Below, one piece after another: positions 1 to 7,183 of a stretch of 10,050 nt of DNA; within the stretch, counting starts at the first letter, position 1; every line of letters starts with the position of its first letter. The translations under genes were made by a program, and so were the position numbers. Source of the DNA: Bacteroidales bacterium. Its GTDB lineage: Bacteria > Bacteroidota > Bacteroidia > Bacteroidales > P3. The notes beneath the pieces were generated by a model. The model was not told where the DNA came from and did not search any database. It was given only the letters and a program-made list of their open reading frames with translations. The stretch is from contig JAGCLI010000296.1 of the NCBI GenBank assembly GCA_017647065.1, positions 1 through 10,050 on the forward strand, in the 5' to 3' direction.

Positions 1-516
1 GAATACAAATACATTGTTCGTCCAAAATTAACAAACAAAGCCTATCTTCAAGCACTTATTTGCGATTGGCAAGATTTAAACCTAATAGATGCTCAATGTA
101 ATATTTATTATGACAACAAATTCACATCTACAACAAGACTTTCACCTTCTAATACGCAAACTGATACCCTTGTTTTGCCTGCGGGAGTCGATGAAAAGAT
201 AGCCGTGCAAAGAAAAGTTCATAAAACAACACCCGAAAAAAATGTTTTCTCAAAAACATTAGAAACAACGGTGGAAATAGACATTGTAATCAAAAACAAT
301 AGTGAAAACACAGTAAAATTAGAAATAGAAGACCAAATTCCAATCATACATCACAATCCTGATATCATTCTTACGCCAATAGATATTCAAGGAGCAGAGT
401 TGGATAAAGACGGACTTTTGCTTTGGAAGAAAGAATTAAAATCAAAAGAAGAGCTAAAACTAAGAGTAAAATACCAAGCAAAATATCCAAAAGGCACAAT
501 CCTTAATTTAAATTAA
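1..516 (+). CDS. DUF4139 / MuiA-family protein, C-terminal fragment
   Basis: The reading frame is open from the first base to a TAA at 514-516, so the 171 visible residues are the 3' end of a gene that starts outside the window. They match the C-terminal half of DUF4139 (mucoidy inhibitor MuiA family): an opening 'YKYIVRPKL' strand, then 'WQDLNLIDAQCNIYYD', 'DTLVLPAGVDEKIAVQRK', 'IKNNSENTVKLEIEDQIPI', and a closing 'LRVKYQAKYPKG'. The family is usually about 500-600 residues, with an N-terminal DUF4140 part and a coiled-coil middle, neither of which is visible here. Its biochemical role is not established; the name comes from effects on mucoidy and the C-terminal part is beta-rich. A TTG codon at 175 is internal and is not the start. 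The family call rests on remembered consensus and is fairly firm; any function beyond that is unknown. Confidence 0.85.
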   Translation, partial: EYKYIVRPKLTNKAYLQALICDWQDLNLIDAQCNIYYDNKFTSTTRLSPSNTQTDTLVLPAGVDEKIAVQRKVHKTTPEKNVFSKTLETTVEIDIVIKNNSENTVKLEIEDQIPIIHHNPDIILTPIDIQGAELDKDGLLLWKKELKSKEELKLRVKYQAKYPKGTILNLN

Positions 517-551
517 AGAATTAGAAAAATTTTTCTTTGATTTTTTTAATT
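511..551 (+). terminator. AT-rich imperfect hairpin after the DUF4139 gene, possible terminator
   Basis: AATTAAA at 511-517, overlapping the stop codon, pairs with TTTAATT at 545-551. Inside it lies a perfect 14-bp palindrome, AGAAAAATTTTTCT, at 523-536. The right half is T-rich. The stem is almost entirely A-T and contains mismatches, so its stability is doubtful. It overlaps the phased TTTCTTTG repeats, and the symmetry may simply come from them. Confidence 0.3.
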
Positions 552-581
552 ATTTCTTTGTTTTATTTTAATATTTCTTTG
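532..581 (+). repeat. Three TTTCTTTG motifs at exact 21-bp spacing
   Basis: TTTCTTTG occurs at 532-539, 553-560 and 574-581, each start 21 bp after the last. The intervening bases are T/A-rich and only loosely conserved (ATTTTTTTAATTA, then TTTTATTTTAATA). Twenty-one bp is two helical turns, so the motifs lie on the same DNA face just upstream of the operon starting at 629. The last four bases of the third copy (TTTG, 578-581) also fit a -33 promoter element. Related copies lie at 3772-3812 and 7858-7877. Whether this is regulatory or a degraded repeat element cannot be decided from one window. Confidence 0.6.
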
Positions 582-608
582 TTATATTTGACTTAATTTG
601 TATTTTTG
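578..608 (+). promoter_or_regulatory. Candidate Bacteroidota-type promoter for the TonB receptor operon
   Basis: TTTG at 578-581 and TATTTTTG at 601-608 fit the Bacteroidota TTTG / TAnnTTTG consensus with a 19-nt spacer. This would place transcription start a few bases downstream and leave a short leader before the ATG at 629. A competing -7 box, TATATTTG at 583-590, pairs with TTTG at 557-560 over a longer 22-nt spacer. In such AT-rich DNA either match could be fortuitous. Confidence 0.5.
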
Positions 609-628
609 CTTTTTCAAGATACAGAGTT

Positions 629-3055
629 ATGTCAAGAAAGTTTATATTATATATATTTTTTATTAGTTTTTCTCTTATTTCTTTTGCTCAAAACAACTCA
701 TTTCTAAAAGGTAGGGTTGTAGATGAAAAAGGTAATGGCCTTGAATTAGTCAATATAGGAGTTGTTAATTTGAAAAAACCATTGGGAACAACAACCGATT
801 CAAAGGGTTATTACACTCTTTCGCTTCCTTTTGACAAAGAATTGAAAATAGTGGTTAGTCGCATTGGTTACGCTTCGCAAGAAATTAGCATAACCTTGAA
901 AAAAGGAGAGAAAAAACAAATAGATTTTACTTTAAAAAGCGTTGCCGAAAATCTTGAAACGATAGAGATAAAGGGAGATAACTCTCGAATTGAAGGAGTA
1001 ACGAGAATTACAACCGATTGGGCAAAAAATGCCGTTGGCCCTACGGGTGGAGTGGAGAATCTTTTAAAAACCTTAGACGGAGTTTCTTCTAATAATGAGT
1101 TAAGTTCACAATATTCGGTGCGAGGAGGGAATTTTGATGAAAACTTAGTCTATGTGAATGATATAGAGATATTTCGTCCTTTGCTTGTAAGGAATGCACA
1201 ACAAGAAGGATTGAGTTTTATCAATAGTGATATGGTTGGTGATATTGTTTTCTCCTCTGGTGGATTTGATGCAAAGTATGGCGATAAGATGTCTTCGGTT
1301 TTAGACATTCGTTATAAGAAACCACAAGAATTTGGAGGTAATGTTTCCTTAGGATTGTTGGGTGCAAGCCTTCATTTAGAGGGATTGATTGGTAGTCGCT
1401 TCACTTATCAAATGGGATATAGAAGAAAAACTAACAAGTATTTGCTTAATTCTTTGGAAACGCAAGGGGAATACAATCCTACTTTCAATGATTTTCAACT
1501 TTATTTGACATACGACCTTAATGAAAAGAGTGAACTTGCATTTTTAGGAAATATAGCTGATAATAAGTATAATTTTATTCCGGAAAATAGAGAAACCTCC
1601 TTTGGAAACTTCTATGAAATGTTGAAATTAAAGGTTTATTTTGATGGACAAGAATTAGATAGGTTTTCTTCTTTGTTTGGAGCTTTTATGTACACTTATA
1701 AACCTAAAAAAGACTTAGTTTTAAAACTAATAACTTCTGCTTTTTCCACCGGAGAAAGAGTGAATTATGACATTCAAGGACAGTATTATCTTTCGGAAAC
1801 AGGACTTGGATTTGACGATGATGAAGGATTGGAAAGAGGAATCGGTACTTACATAGAGCATGCTCGTAATAATCTTTGGGCAAACATTTACAACATAGAG
1901 CATAAGGGTGTAAAAATTTACGATAACGGCAATTTGTCGTGGGGAGTTAAATGGCAATATGAATTTATTGAAGATAGGGTAAACGAATGGAAGATGGTAG
2001 ATAGCTCTGGTTATAGTATTCCGTCTATTCCCGATAATATAGGAATTTTTGATAGTCTTTTCTCGCCACAACTCAACAATGTATTTAAGTCCAATAACTC
2101 AATTGCCTCAACACGTCTTTCGGCGTATGTTCAAAAACAATGGATTTTTTCTTACGATTATGGACAATGGTATGCTAATCTTGGAATAAGAGGACAATGG
2201 TGGGATTATAATAAAGAATGTGTGCCGTCACCTCGTGCAAGTTTAAGTTTTAAACCAAATATTAAGCAAGATATTCTTTTTCGTTTTGCTTGTGGAATGT
2301 ACGCTCAAAGTCCTTTCTATAAAGAACTAAGAGATGAAAAAGGAAATGTGCATTCTGATGTTCTAAGTCAAAAGAGTTTACACTTTGTTCTTTCGTCTGA
2401 TTGGAATTTTACAATGCTTGAACGTCCTTTTAAATTGATGAGTTCGGTTTATTATAAATATTTATGGGATTTAAATCCATATTACTTAGACAATGTTCAA
2501 GTAAGATATATGGCAAAGAATAATGCCGTAGGATATGCGAGGGGATTGGATGTGCGTTTGTTTGGAGAAATGATAAAAGGCATTGATTCTTGGATTAGTT
2601 TCTCACTTATGAATACCGAAGAAGACATAGAAGGTGACGGAAAAGGCTATATACCACGCCCAACCGATCAATTGTATAACATAAGCATTAGTTTCCAAGA
2701 TTATATCCCTAATATGCCGTTCATAAGGGCTTATTTGAGTTTCAATTACGGTAATGGATATCCTTTTGGTGCACCAAACACACCGCGATATATGCACACA
2801 AATCGTATGCCTGATTATTTGAGAGCAGATATCGCCTTTACATTTCGCATAAAGGACGAAAACGCTTCTTGGGCTAAGAATAATTTTTTCAAATACTTTA
2901 AAAAGATTTGGGTAAACGTTGAGTGCTTTAATGTATTTTCAAGTAAAAATGTGGTTTCTTACTTTTGGGTAGCAGATTACAGCAATAAATATTACGGAGT
3001 GCCTAATTACTTAACGCCTTTTCAATTAAATGCTAAATTAACTGTGGAATTTTAA
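629..3055 (+). CDS. TonB-dependent outer-membrane receptor with N-terminal carboxypeptidase-regulatory-like domain
   Basis: This 808-residue protein is a TonB-dependent transporter that should import a ligand across the outer membrane using TonB/ExbBD energy. Residues 1-21 are a signal peptide ending '...LISFAQ'. Residues about 26-105 form a CarboxypepD_reg-like beta-sandwich ('GRVVDEKGNGLELVNIGV', 'TTTDSKGYYTLSLP', 'VSRIGYASQ'). Residues about 120-225 are the plug, with 'YSVRGGNFDENLVYVNDIEI' and 'FSSGGFDAKYGDKMSSVLDI'. The rest, alternating aromatic-rich strands, is the barrel and closes on a terminal Phe ('NAKLTVEF'). No SusD-like gene is adjacent, so this is not a typical SusCD glycan pair, and the substrate cannot be read from sequence. 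The ATG at 629 is supported by the signal peptide directly after it; no Shine-Dalgarno is visible, as is usual in this phylum. It is the first gene of an apparent four-gene operon. Confidence 0.93.
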   Translation: MSRKFILYIFFISFSLISFAQNNSFLKGRVVDEKGNGLELVNIGVVNLKKPLGTTTDSKGYYTLSLPFDKELKIVVSRIGYASQEISITLKKGEKKQIDFTLKSVAENLETIEIKGDNSRIEGVTRITTDWAKNAVGPTGGVENLLKTLDGVSSNNELSSQYSVRGGNFDENLVYVNDIEIFRPLLVRNAQQEGLSFINSDMVGDIVFSSGGFDAKYGDKMSSVLDIRYKKPQEFGGNVSLGLLGASLHLEGLIGSRFTYQMGYRRKTNKYLLNSLETQGEYNPTFNDFQLYLTYDLNEKSELAFLGNIADNKYNFIPENRETSFGNFYEMLKLKVYFDGQELDRFSSLFGAFMYTYKPKKDLVLKLITSAFSTGERVNYDIQGQYYLSETGLGFDDDEGLERGIGTYIEHARNNLWANIYNIEHKGVKIYDNGNLSWGVKWQYEFIEDRVNEWKMVDSSGYSIPSIPDNIGIFDSLFSPQLNNVFKSNNSIASTRLSAYVQKQWIFSYDYGQWYANLGIRGQWWDYNKECVPSPRASLSFKPNIKQDILFRFACGMYAQSPFYKELRDEKGNVHSDVLSQKSLHFVLSSDWNFTMLERPFKLMSSVYYKYLWDLNPYYLDNVQVRYMAKNNAVGYARGLDVRLFGEMIKGIDSWISFSLMNTEEDIEGDGKGYIPRPTDQLYNISISFQDYIPNMPFIRAYLSFNYGNGYPFGAPNTPRYMHTNRMPDYLRADIAFTFRIKDENASWAKNNFFKYFKKIWVNVECFNVFSSKNVVSYFWVADYSNKYYGVPNYLTPFQLNAKLTVEF

Positions 3056-3068
3056 AGAATGATTGTTT

Positions 3069-4394
3069 ATGATAAATAATTTACCTCAACTCTTAGATGT
3101 AGATATTCAACTTAGTTGTAAGCCAAACGATGTTTTTTCTTTTGCAAACAATGTGAAGCTTCATTGTTTTGAAGATAAGGATTCGGAAATCATACGTTTG
3201 GAATTTCTTTTTCTTAATGCAGGAAGTGTAAATCAAGATAAATTCTTCACTTCCGCTGCTTCTGCAAATCTAATCACAGAAGGCTGTGGAGAATTGTCAG
3301 CAATTGAGGTGGCGGATAAGTTAGATTTTTATGCAGCATACGTAGAAAGAGTATCGGAAAGAGATTCTACGAGTTTGGTGTTTTATTTTTTGAAGAAATA
3401 TCAGCAAAATCTTCTTCCTTTAATTGAAAAAATCATCAAGCAAGCAAACTATAACGAAAAGGAATTTGAGGTTTATATCTCTAAACAAAAGCAAAATTTT
3501 GAGATTAACGCTCAAAAAACTTCTATGATTGCATATAAGGAATTTTATCGTACGATATTTCCAGAAAATCACCCGCTTTCAAAGTTTGGAGAAAGAGAAG
3601 ATTTTGATAAACTTTCGCCTTCTGATGTTAAATCTTTCTATGAGGATTTTTATACTTCTTCTCAAAGCGAGATTATCCTTTCTGGCAATTATGATAAAGA
3701 GTTTGCAAGAGAAATAGAAAGCTATTTTGGAACTAAGTCTTGGGGTGGAGAGAAAAAAAACAAAGAATTAAAAAATTATTTCTTTGATTTAGAAAATTAT
3801 TTCTTTCATTTAAATTCAAAAAACAAAGACATTGAAAAAACAATCAATAAAAAAGGAGCCTCACAAGCAAGTATAAGAATGGGTTGCGTTAGTTTGCCTC
3901 ATTCTCATCAAGATTTCTTACCTTTTAGTATTGTTGTGTGTTTGTTAGGAGGCTATTTTGGTTCACGTCTTATGATGAATATTCGTGAAGACAAGGGTTA
4001 TACCTATGGAATTTCAGCAAACTTATCTTCATATCGTTATGCATCGGTGCTTTCTATTGCCTCAGATGTCAAAGCCGATAAAGCACAAGCAACAATCAAT
4101 GAAGTAGAGAAAGAAATCACTATTTTGCAAAACGATTTAGTGCCTTTGTCGGAACTTTCGCAAGTAAAAAATTATTTAATAGGAGAGTGCATAAGAAATC
4201 TTGACGGAGCGTTTGATAAATCCGATAAATATTCTTTTTTAATGAAACTAAACCATAAATACGACTATTATAAAAACTTCATAGACACTATTAAATCTAT
4301 TTCGCCTAATGAAATAAGAGATTTATCTCAAAAATATTTGGATTTAAACCTTATTTCAAAAATCAAAGTTGGAGATACCGAAATTTTAATATAA
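3069..4394 (+). CDS. M16-family (insulinase-like) protein lacking the HxxEH zinc motif, R/Y-type subunit
   Basis: This 441-residue protein has the two-domain M16 layout. The start is taken as ATG 3069, 13 nt after the receptor stop; a TTG at 3063 would add two residues. Where active M16 enzymes carry HxxEH, residues about 64-77 read 'SANLITEGCGELSA', so zinc binding and catalysis in this chain look lost. The second domain (about 265-441) keeps the family signature: 'GGYFGSRLMMNIREDKGYTYGI' shortened here to its key residues, Arg306 and Tyr313. Their 7-residue spacing matches the substrate-binding Arg/Tyr pair of insulysins. In heterodimeric bacterial M16B enzymes one subunit has the zinc site and the other the R/Y pair, so this is probably the R/Y subunit. 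No HxxEH partner is in the window, and no signal peptide is evident, which is notable between two exported proteins. The interdomain linker holds a duplicated NYFF(D/H)L motif encoded by a 21-bp repeat. Confidence 0.88.
   Translation: MINNLPQLLDVDIQLSCKPNDVFSFANNVKLHCFEDKDSEIIRLEFLFLNAGSVNQDKFFTSAASANLITEGCGELSAIEVADKLDFYAAYVERVSERDSTSLVFYFLKKYQQNLLPLIEKIIKQANYNEKEFEVYISKQKQNFEINAQKTSMIAYKEFYRTIFPENHPLSKFGEREDFDKLSPSDVKSFYEDFYTSSQSEIILSGNYDKEFAREIESYFGTKSWGGEKKNKELKNYFFDLENYFFHLNSKNKDIEKTINKKGASQASIRMGCVSLPHSHQDFLPFSIVVCLLGGYFGSRLMMNIREDKGYTYGISANLSSYRYASVLSIASDVKADKAQATINEVEKEITILQNDLVPLSELSQVKNYLIGECIRNLDGAFDKSDKYSFLMKLNHKYDYYKNFIDTIKSISPNEIRDLSQKYLDLNLISKIKVGDTEILI
3772..3812 (+). repeat. 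Two in-frame 21-bp repeat copies inside the M16 gene
   Basis: AAAATTATTTCTTTGATTTA at 3772-3791 is followed 21 bp later, at 3793-3812, by a copy differing at one base (G to C). They encode the doubled NYFFDLE / NYFFHL segment at residues about 236-248, in the variable linker between the two M16 domains. The first copy is identical over 20 nt to 7858-7877 and shares the TTTCTTTG core and 21-bp step with 532-581. A reverse-complement CAAAGAA at 3761-3767 sits just upstream and CAAAGA follows at about 3823, giving partial inverted symmetry. Confidence 0.65.
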
Positions 4395-4407
4395 AAATAA
4401 TAATATT

Positions 4408-6414
4408 ATGAAAGCGTTTTGTTTTGCAATATGTTTGATGTTATCATCTTTTCTTTGGAGTCAAAACTCTATAAGTGTTTATTGTGCTCAGGTAAACGAA
4501 GACGGAAGTACGACACTCTATTATGAAACGGCAGAAGGTAGTGGATTTGTGGAGTATGTCATTTCTGCATATTCCGATGTTGAAGGAGCATATTCGAGAG
4601 TTGGCGAAACAACCGACATAAATCAAGATTCCTATACCGATAACGTTAGAAATGCAAATTTAGAGCAGATTCGCTATTTGGTAACCGCTGATTTCGGGGA
4701 AGAAAGGCGTCCTTTTGGTTACATAAGAACGATTTACCTTACCTCAGTCTTGAATAACGACAACACAGTTTCTCTTTCGTGGACTTCAATGGGTAGTGAC
4801 ACACCGGCAGGCAGTGAAAACAAACCGTATAAGATTTATAGAAAATTAAAACGTCAAGATACAGAGTGGCAATTATTAGCCTCACAAACTCAAAGGGCTT
4901 ACACAGATAATTTACCTGCTATTTGTTCGGATTCTGTCTTGTATAAAATCGAGTTAGAGAATGATAACAATTGCGTTTCTCGTTCAAATCAAGTCTTACA
5001 CGTGATAGGAGATAGCGAAATTCCTAATATGCCAACTTTGCAACGCATAAGCGTAGACCAAAACTCACAACAAATCTTTTTAGAGTGGATTCCTTCAACC
5101 TCAGACGATGTAATGGGTTATGTAGTGTGCAGTGGAGAACCTTGTGTTACGCTTGATACGATTTGGGGCTCAGATGCAAGTTCATATACTTGTGAGGAGT
5201 GTTCGGCAGAGCAAATAAACTCATTGGCAGTTATGGCTTTTGATACTTGTTTTAATACTTCGCTTCGTACAGACAGACATTCAAATATGGTTCTAAGCCT
5301 ACAAAGAGAAAATTGTAGTGATAGGGTAAATTTATCGTGGAATGAATATGAGGGATTTGATGTTCAACGTTACGAAATCTATAAACAAGAAGGTACTTCT
5401 GCTTTTACATTAGTTGGAAATACTCAGTCTTTGAATTATCAAGTAACAATAGATGCTACAATTCCTAATTATTCATTTTATGTTGTGGCTGTGGGAAACA
5501 ATAACATAAATTCATTTTCAAATGCCAAGGCTTTAACAATTTCTTCTGCACAACAACCCGAATTTGTTGAAATAAGAAAAGTATCAGTTAAAGATAAAAA
5601 TCAAGGAGTTGAGTTGGAATTTTTTGTAGATGCGAGTATAGTAGTTAATAAATATCGTTTGAAAAGAGCAGAGAATGGAGGAGAGTACAGAGTTATAGCA
5701 AATATTGCTTACACAGGCGATAACACAGTGCAATATGTGGATAATATTTCCTTGGAGAATAATAAAAATGACTATTCTTATATATTTGAAGCACCAGATG
5801 CTTGTAATCTTGTTTACAAAGCGTCAAGACCTGCAACAATTATGCGTTTAGAATTAACAGAAGTTGATAGAAATACCAATGCTCTTTCATGGAATGCTTA
5901 CAATTCTTGGGATAATGGAGTAGGGGTTTATGAAATTTATCGCCAACCTGAATCTGAACCAGCACCTGTGCTTTGTGGAACATCAGGGTCTTCATCTTTT
6001 ACTGATTTTATGGGAGATGTAATAACGGCTTCTGATAAAACTAATTATTATGTAAGAGCGGTGGAAGCAACAGCAGGAAATGACGGAAAGGTTCAAACAG
6101 CCCTTTCTACAAGAGCAAGCATAAAAAGAGAAACCGTAATATTTATTCCAAATGCTTTCACACCTCGTGCAGCCGAAGGTAATAACGAAATATTTAAACC
6201 TACATGCTATTTCGTTAAGCAAGGAACATATTCAATGAAAATTTACAATAGACAAGGTGCATTGATATTTGAAAGTCGCGATACTGAAATAGGTTGGGAC
6301 GGAACCTTTAAAGGAGAATACTGTCACCCTAACACATATATATATGTAATAGAGTTTGTAAATTCAGATGGCGAAAAAGAAATAAGAAAAGGCACTTTCG
6401 CTCTTGTGGAATAA
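4408..6414 (+). CDS. Secreted fibronectin-III-like protein with type B T9SS sorting domain (gliding-motility CTD, CHU_C)
   Basis: This 668-residue protein is predicted to be exported by Sec and then carried over the outer membrane by the type IX system. Residues 1-19 are a signal peptide ('...LSSFLWSQ'). The body contains several fibronectin-III-like modules, seen as repeated 'LSW' strands followed by a 'Y-x-IY-(R/K)' strand: about 120-145, 306-327, 400-420 and 492-512, with a degenerate one near 222-240. A Cys-rich stretch at 241-281 (C241, C246, C262, C265, C281) suggests disulfides. Residues about 577-668 are a CHU_C/type B C-terminal domain: 'FIPNAFTPRAAEGNNEIFKP', 'MKIYNRQGALIFES', 'GWDGTFKGEYCHPNTYIYVI' and 'RKGTFALVE'. 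This signal is known to direct T9SS cargo to the surface or medium. The binding target is unknown. The gene lies 13 nt after the M16-like gene and 18 nt before the ComB-like gene, so it is probably co-transcribed with both. Confidence 0.9.
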   Translation: MKAFCFAICLMLSSFLWSQNSISVYCAQVNEDGSTTLYYETAEGSGFVEYVISAYSDVEGAYSRVGETTDINQDSYTDNVRNANLEQIRYLVTADFGEERRPFGYIRTIYLTSVLNNDNTVSLSWTSMGSDTPAGSENKPYKIYRKLKRQDTEWQLLASQTQRAYTDNLPAICSDSVLYKIELENDNNCVSRSNQVLHVIGDSEIPNMPTLQRISVDQNSQQIFLEWIPSTSDDVMGYVVCSGEPCVTLDTIWGSDASSYTCEECSAEQINSLAVMAFDTCFNTSLRTDRHSNMVLSLQRENCSDRVNLSWNEYEGFDVQRYEIYKQEGTSAFTLVGNTQSLNYQVTIDATIPNYSFYVVAVGNNNINSFSNAKALTISSAQQPEFVEIRKVSVKDKNQGVELEFFVDASIVVNKYRLKRAENGGEYRVIANIAYTGDNTVQYVDNISLENNKNDYSYIFEAPDACNLVYKASRPATIMRLELTEVDRNTNALSWNAYNSWDNGVGVYEIYRQPESEPAPVLCGTSGSSSFTDFMGDVITASDKTNYYVRAVEATAGNDGKVQTALSTRASIKRETVIFIPNAFTPRAAEGNNEIFKPTCYFVKQGTYSMKIYNRQGALIFESRDTEIGWDGTFKGEYCHPNTYIYVIEFVNSDGEKEIRKGTFALVE

Positions 6415-6432
6415 AGAAAAAATAAAAATTTT

Positions 6433-7110
6433 ATGAACAAAATAGAAACTATACTTACACCTGCACTATATCCATTTCGCAAAATGAATGGAGAACACAA
6501 TGTTGTGGTAGTAGATATTCTTAGAGCAACAACTTCAATCTGCACAGCACTTGCCAATGGAGCAAAAGCACTAATTCCTGTTCGCACAATAGAAGAAGCA
6601 AAGGCATATAAAGATAAAGGATACCTTGTTGCAGGAGAGAGAATCGAAGATACATTTCCATTTGCTGATTGGGGAAATTCTGCATTGGAGTTTACAAGAC
6701 AAAGAGTCGAAGGAAACGAAATCGTACACTCTACAACAAACGGTACAGGTGCTATTTGCTTAACTCAAAGTGCTAATCCTCATCAAATTCTTATAGGCTC
6801 GTTTTGTAATATCACTACTTTGGCAAATTATTTGATAGAACAAAACCGAGATGTGCAAATTTTATGTAGCGGTTGGAATAATACCTTTGCATTAGAAGAT
6901 GCAATATTTGCAGGAGCCTTAGCAGAAAAGATTTTATGTTCTGATAAATTTGAAAATAAGAACGATTCTACTCAATGTGTCATAGAGTTATGGAATGCAA
7001 GCAAAGGAAATCTTCGTCAATATATGGAAAAAGCATCACATATTCATCGTTTGAGAAAACATAATATGGATGATGTTTTTGAATACACTTTTATGTTAGA
7101 TACATGTTAA
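6433..7110 (+). CDS. comB: ComB-family 2-phosphosulfolactate phosphatase
   Basis: This 225-residue protein is about the usual length for the ComB family (about 220-250). ComB is a magnesium-dependent acid phosphatase that converts 2-phosphosulfolactate to 3-sulfolactate, a step known from coenzyme M synthesis in methanogens; bacterial homologues are common but mostly uncharacterised. Family motifs appear in order: 'VVVDILRATTSICTALANGA' at 24-43, 'VAGERIEDTFPFADWGNSAL' at about 66-85, 'HSTTNGTGA' at 99-107, 'IGSFCNITTLANYL' at 121-134, 'LCSGWNNTFALEDAIFAGAL' at 144-163, and a closing 'SHIHRLRKHNMDDVFEYTFM'. The second motif differs from the usual 'GGER...GFD(L/F)GNSP' (here ADWGNSAL), which may mean a shifted substrate. 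It has no signal peptide and should be cytoplasmic, although the operon genes upstream are mostly envelope proteins. The family call is firm; the exact substrate in this organism is inferred. Confidence 0.85.
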   Translation: MNKIETILTPALYPFRKMNGEHNVVVVDILRATTSICTALANGAKALIPVRTIEEAKAYKDKGYLVAGERIEDTFPFADWGNSALEFTRQRVEGNEIVHSTTNGTGAICLTQSANPHQILIGSFCNITTLANYLIEQNRDVQILCSGWNNTFALEDAIFAGALAEKILCSDKFENKNDSTQCVIELWNASKGNLRQYMEKASHIHRLRKHNMDDVFEYTFMLDTC

Positions 7111-7183
7111 GTTGTGCCATGTGTGCAACAAAACAAGATTGTAAACGGTTATTAAAAAAATAGTAATGTTAAAATTTAACAAA

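Noticed and set aside
532..581. Reading the phased TTTCTTTG motifs as a CRISPR array.
   Set aside because: The conserved unit is only 8 bp with 13-bp AT-rich gaps, there are three copies, and no cas gene is present.
1727..2071. Minus-strand open frame of 114 codons within the TonB receptor gene.
   Set aside because: It lies wholly antisense to a well-supported gene, has no recognisable domain and is what reading the opposite strand of a long coding gene commonly yields.
3063..3068. TTG at 3063 as the start of the M16-like gene.
   Set aside because: An ATG lies two codons downstream in the same frame, and no Shine-Dalgarno favours the TTG.
7111..7129. Small inverted repeat GTTGTGC-CATGT-GTGCAAC directly after the comB stop, a possible terminator or RNA hairpin.
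   Set aside because: The 7-bp stem needs two G-U pairs and is followed by an A-rich stretch with no T run, so intrinsic termination is not supported.
7166..7183. Upstream ATG at 7166 as the start of the first barrel gene.
   Set aside because: It would put six residues (MLKFNK) before a normal signal peptide, and the paralogue at 7966 begins at the position matching 7184.
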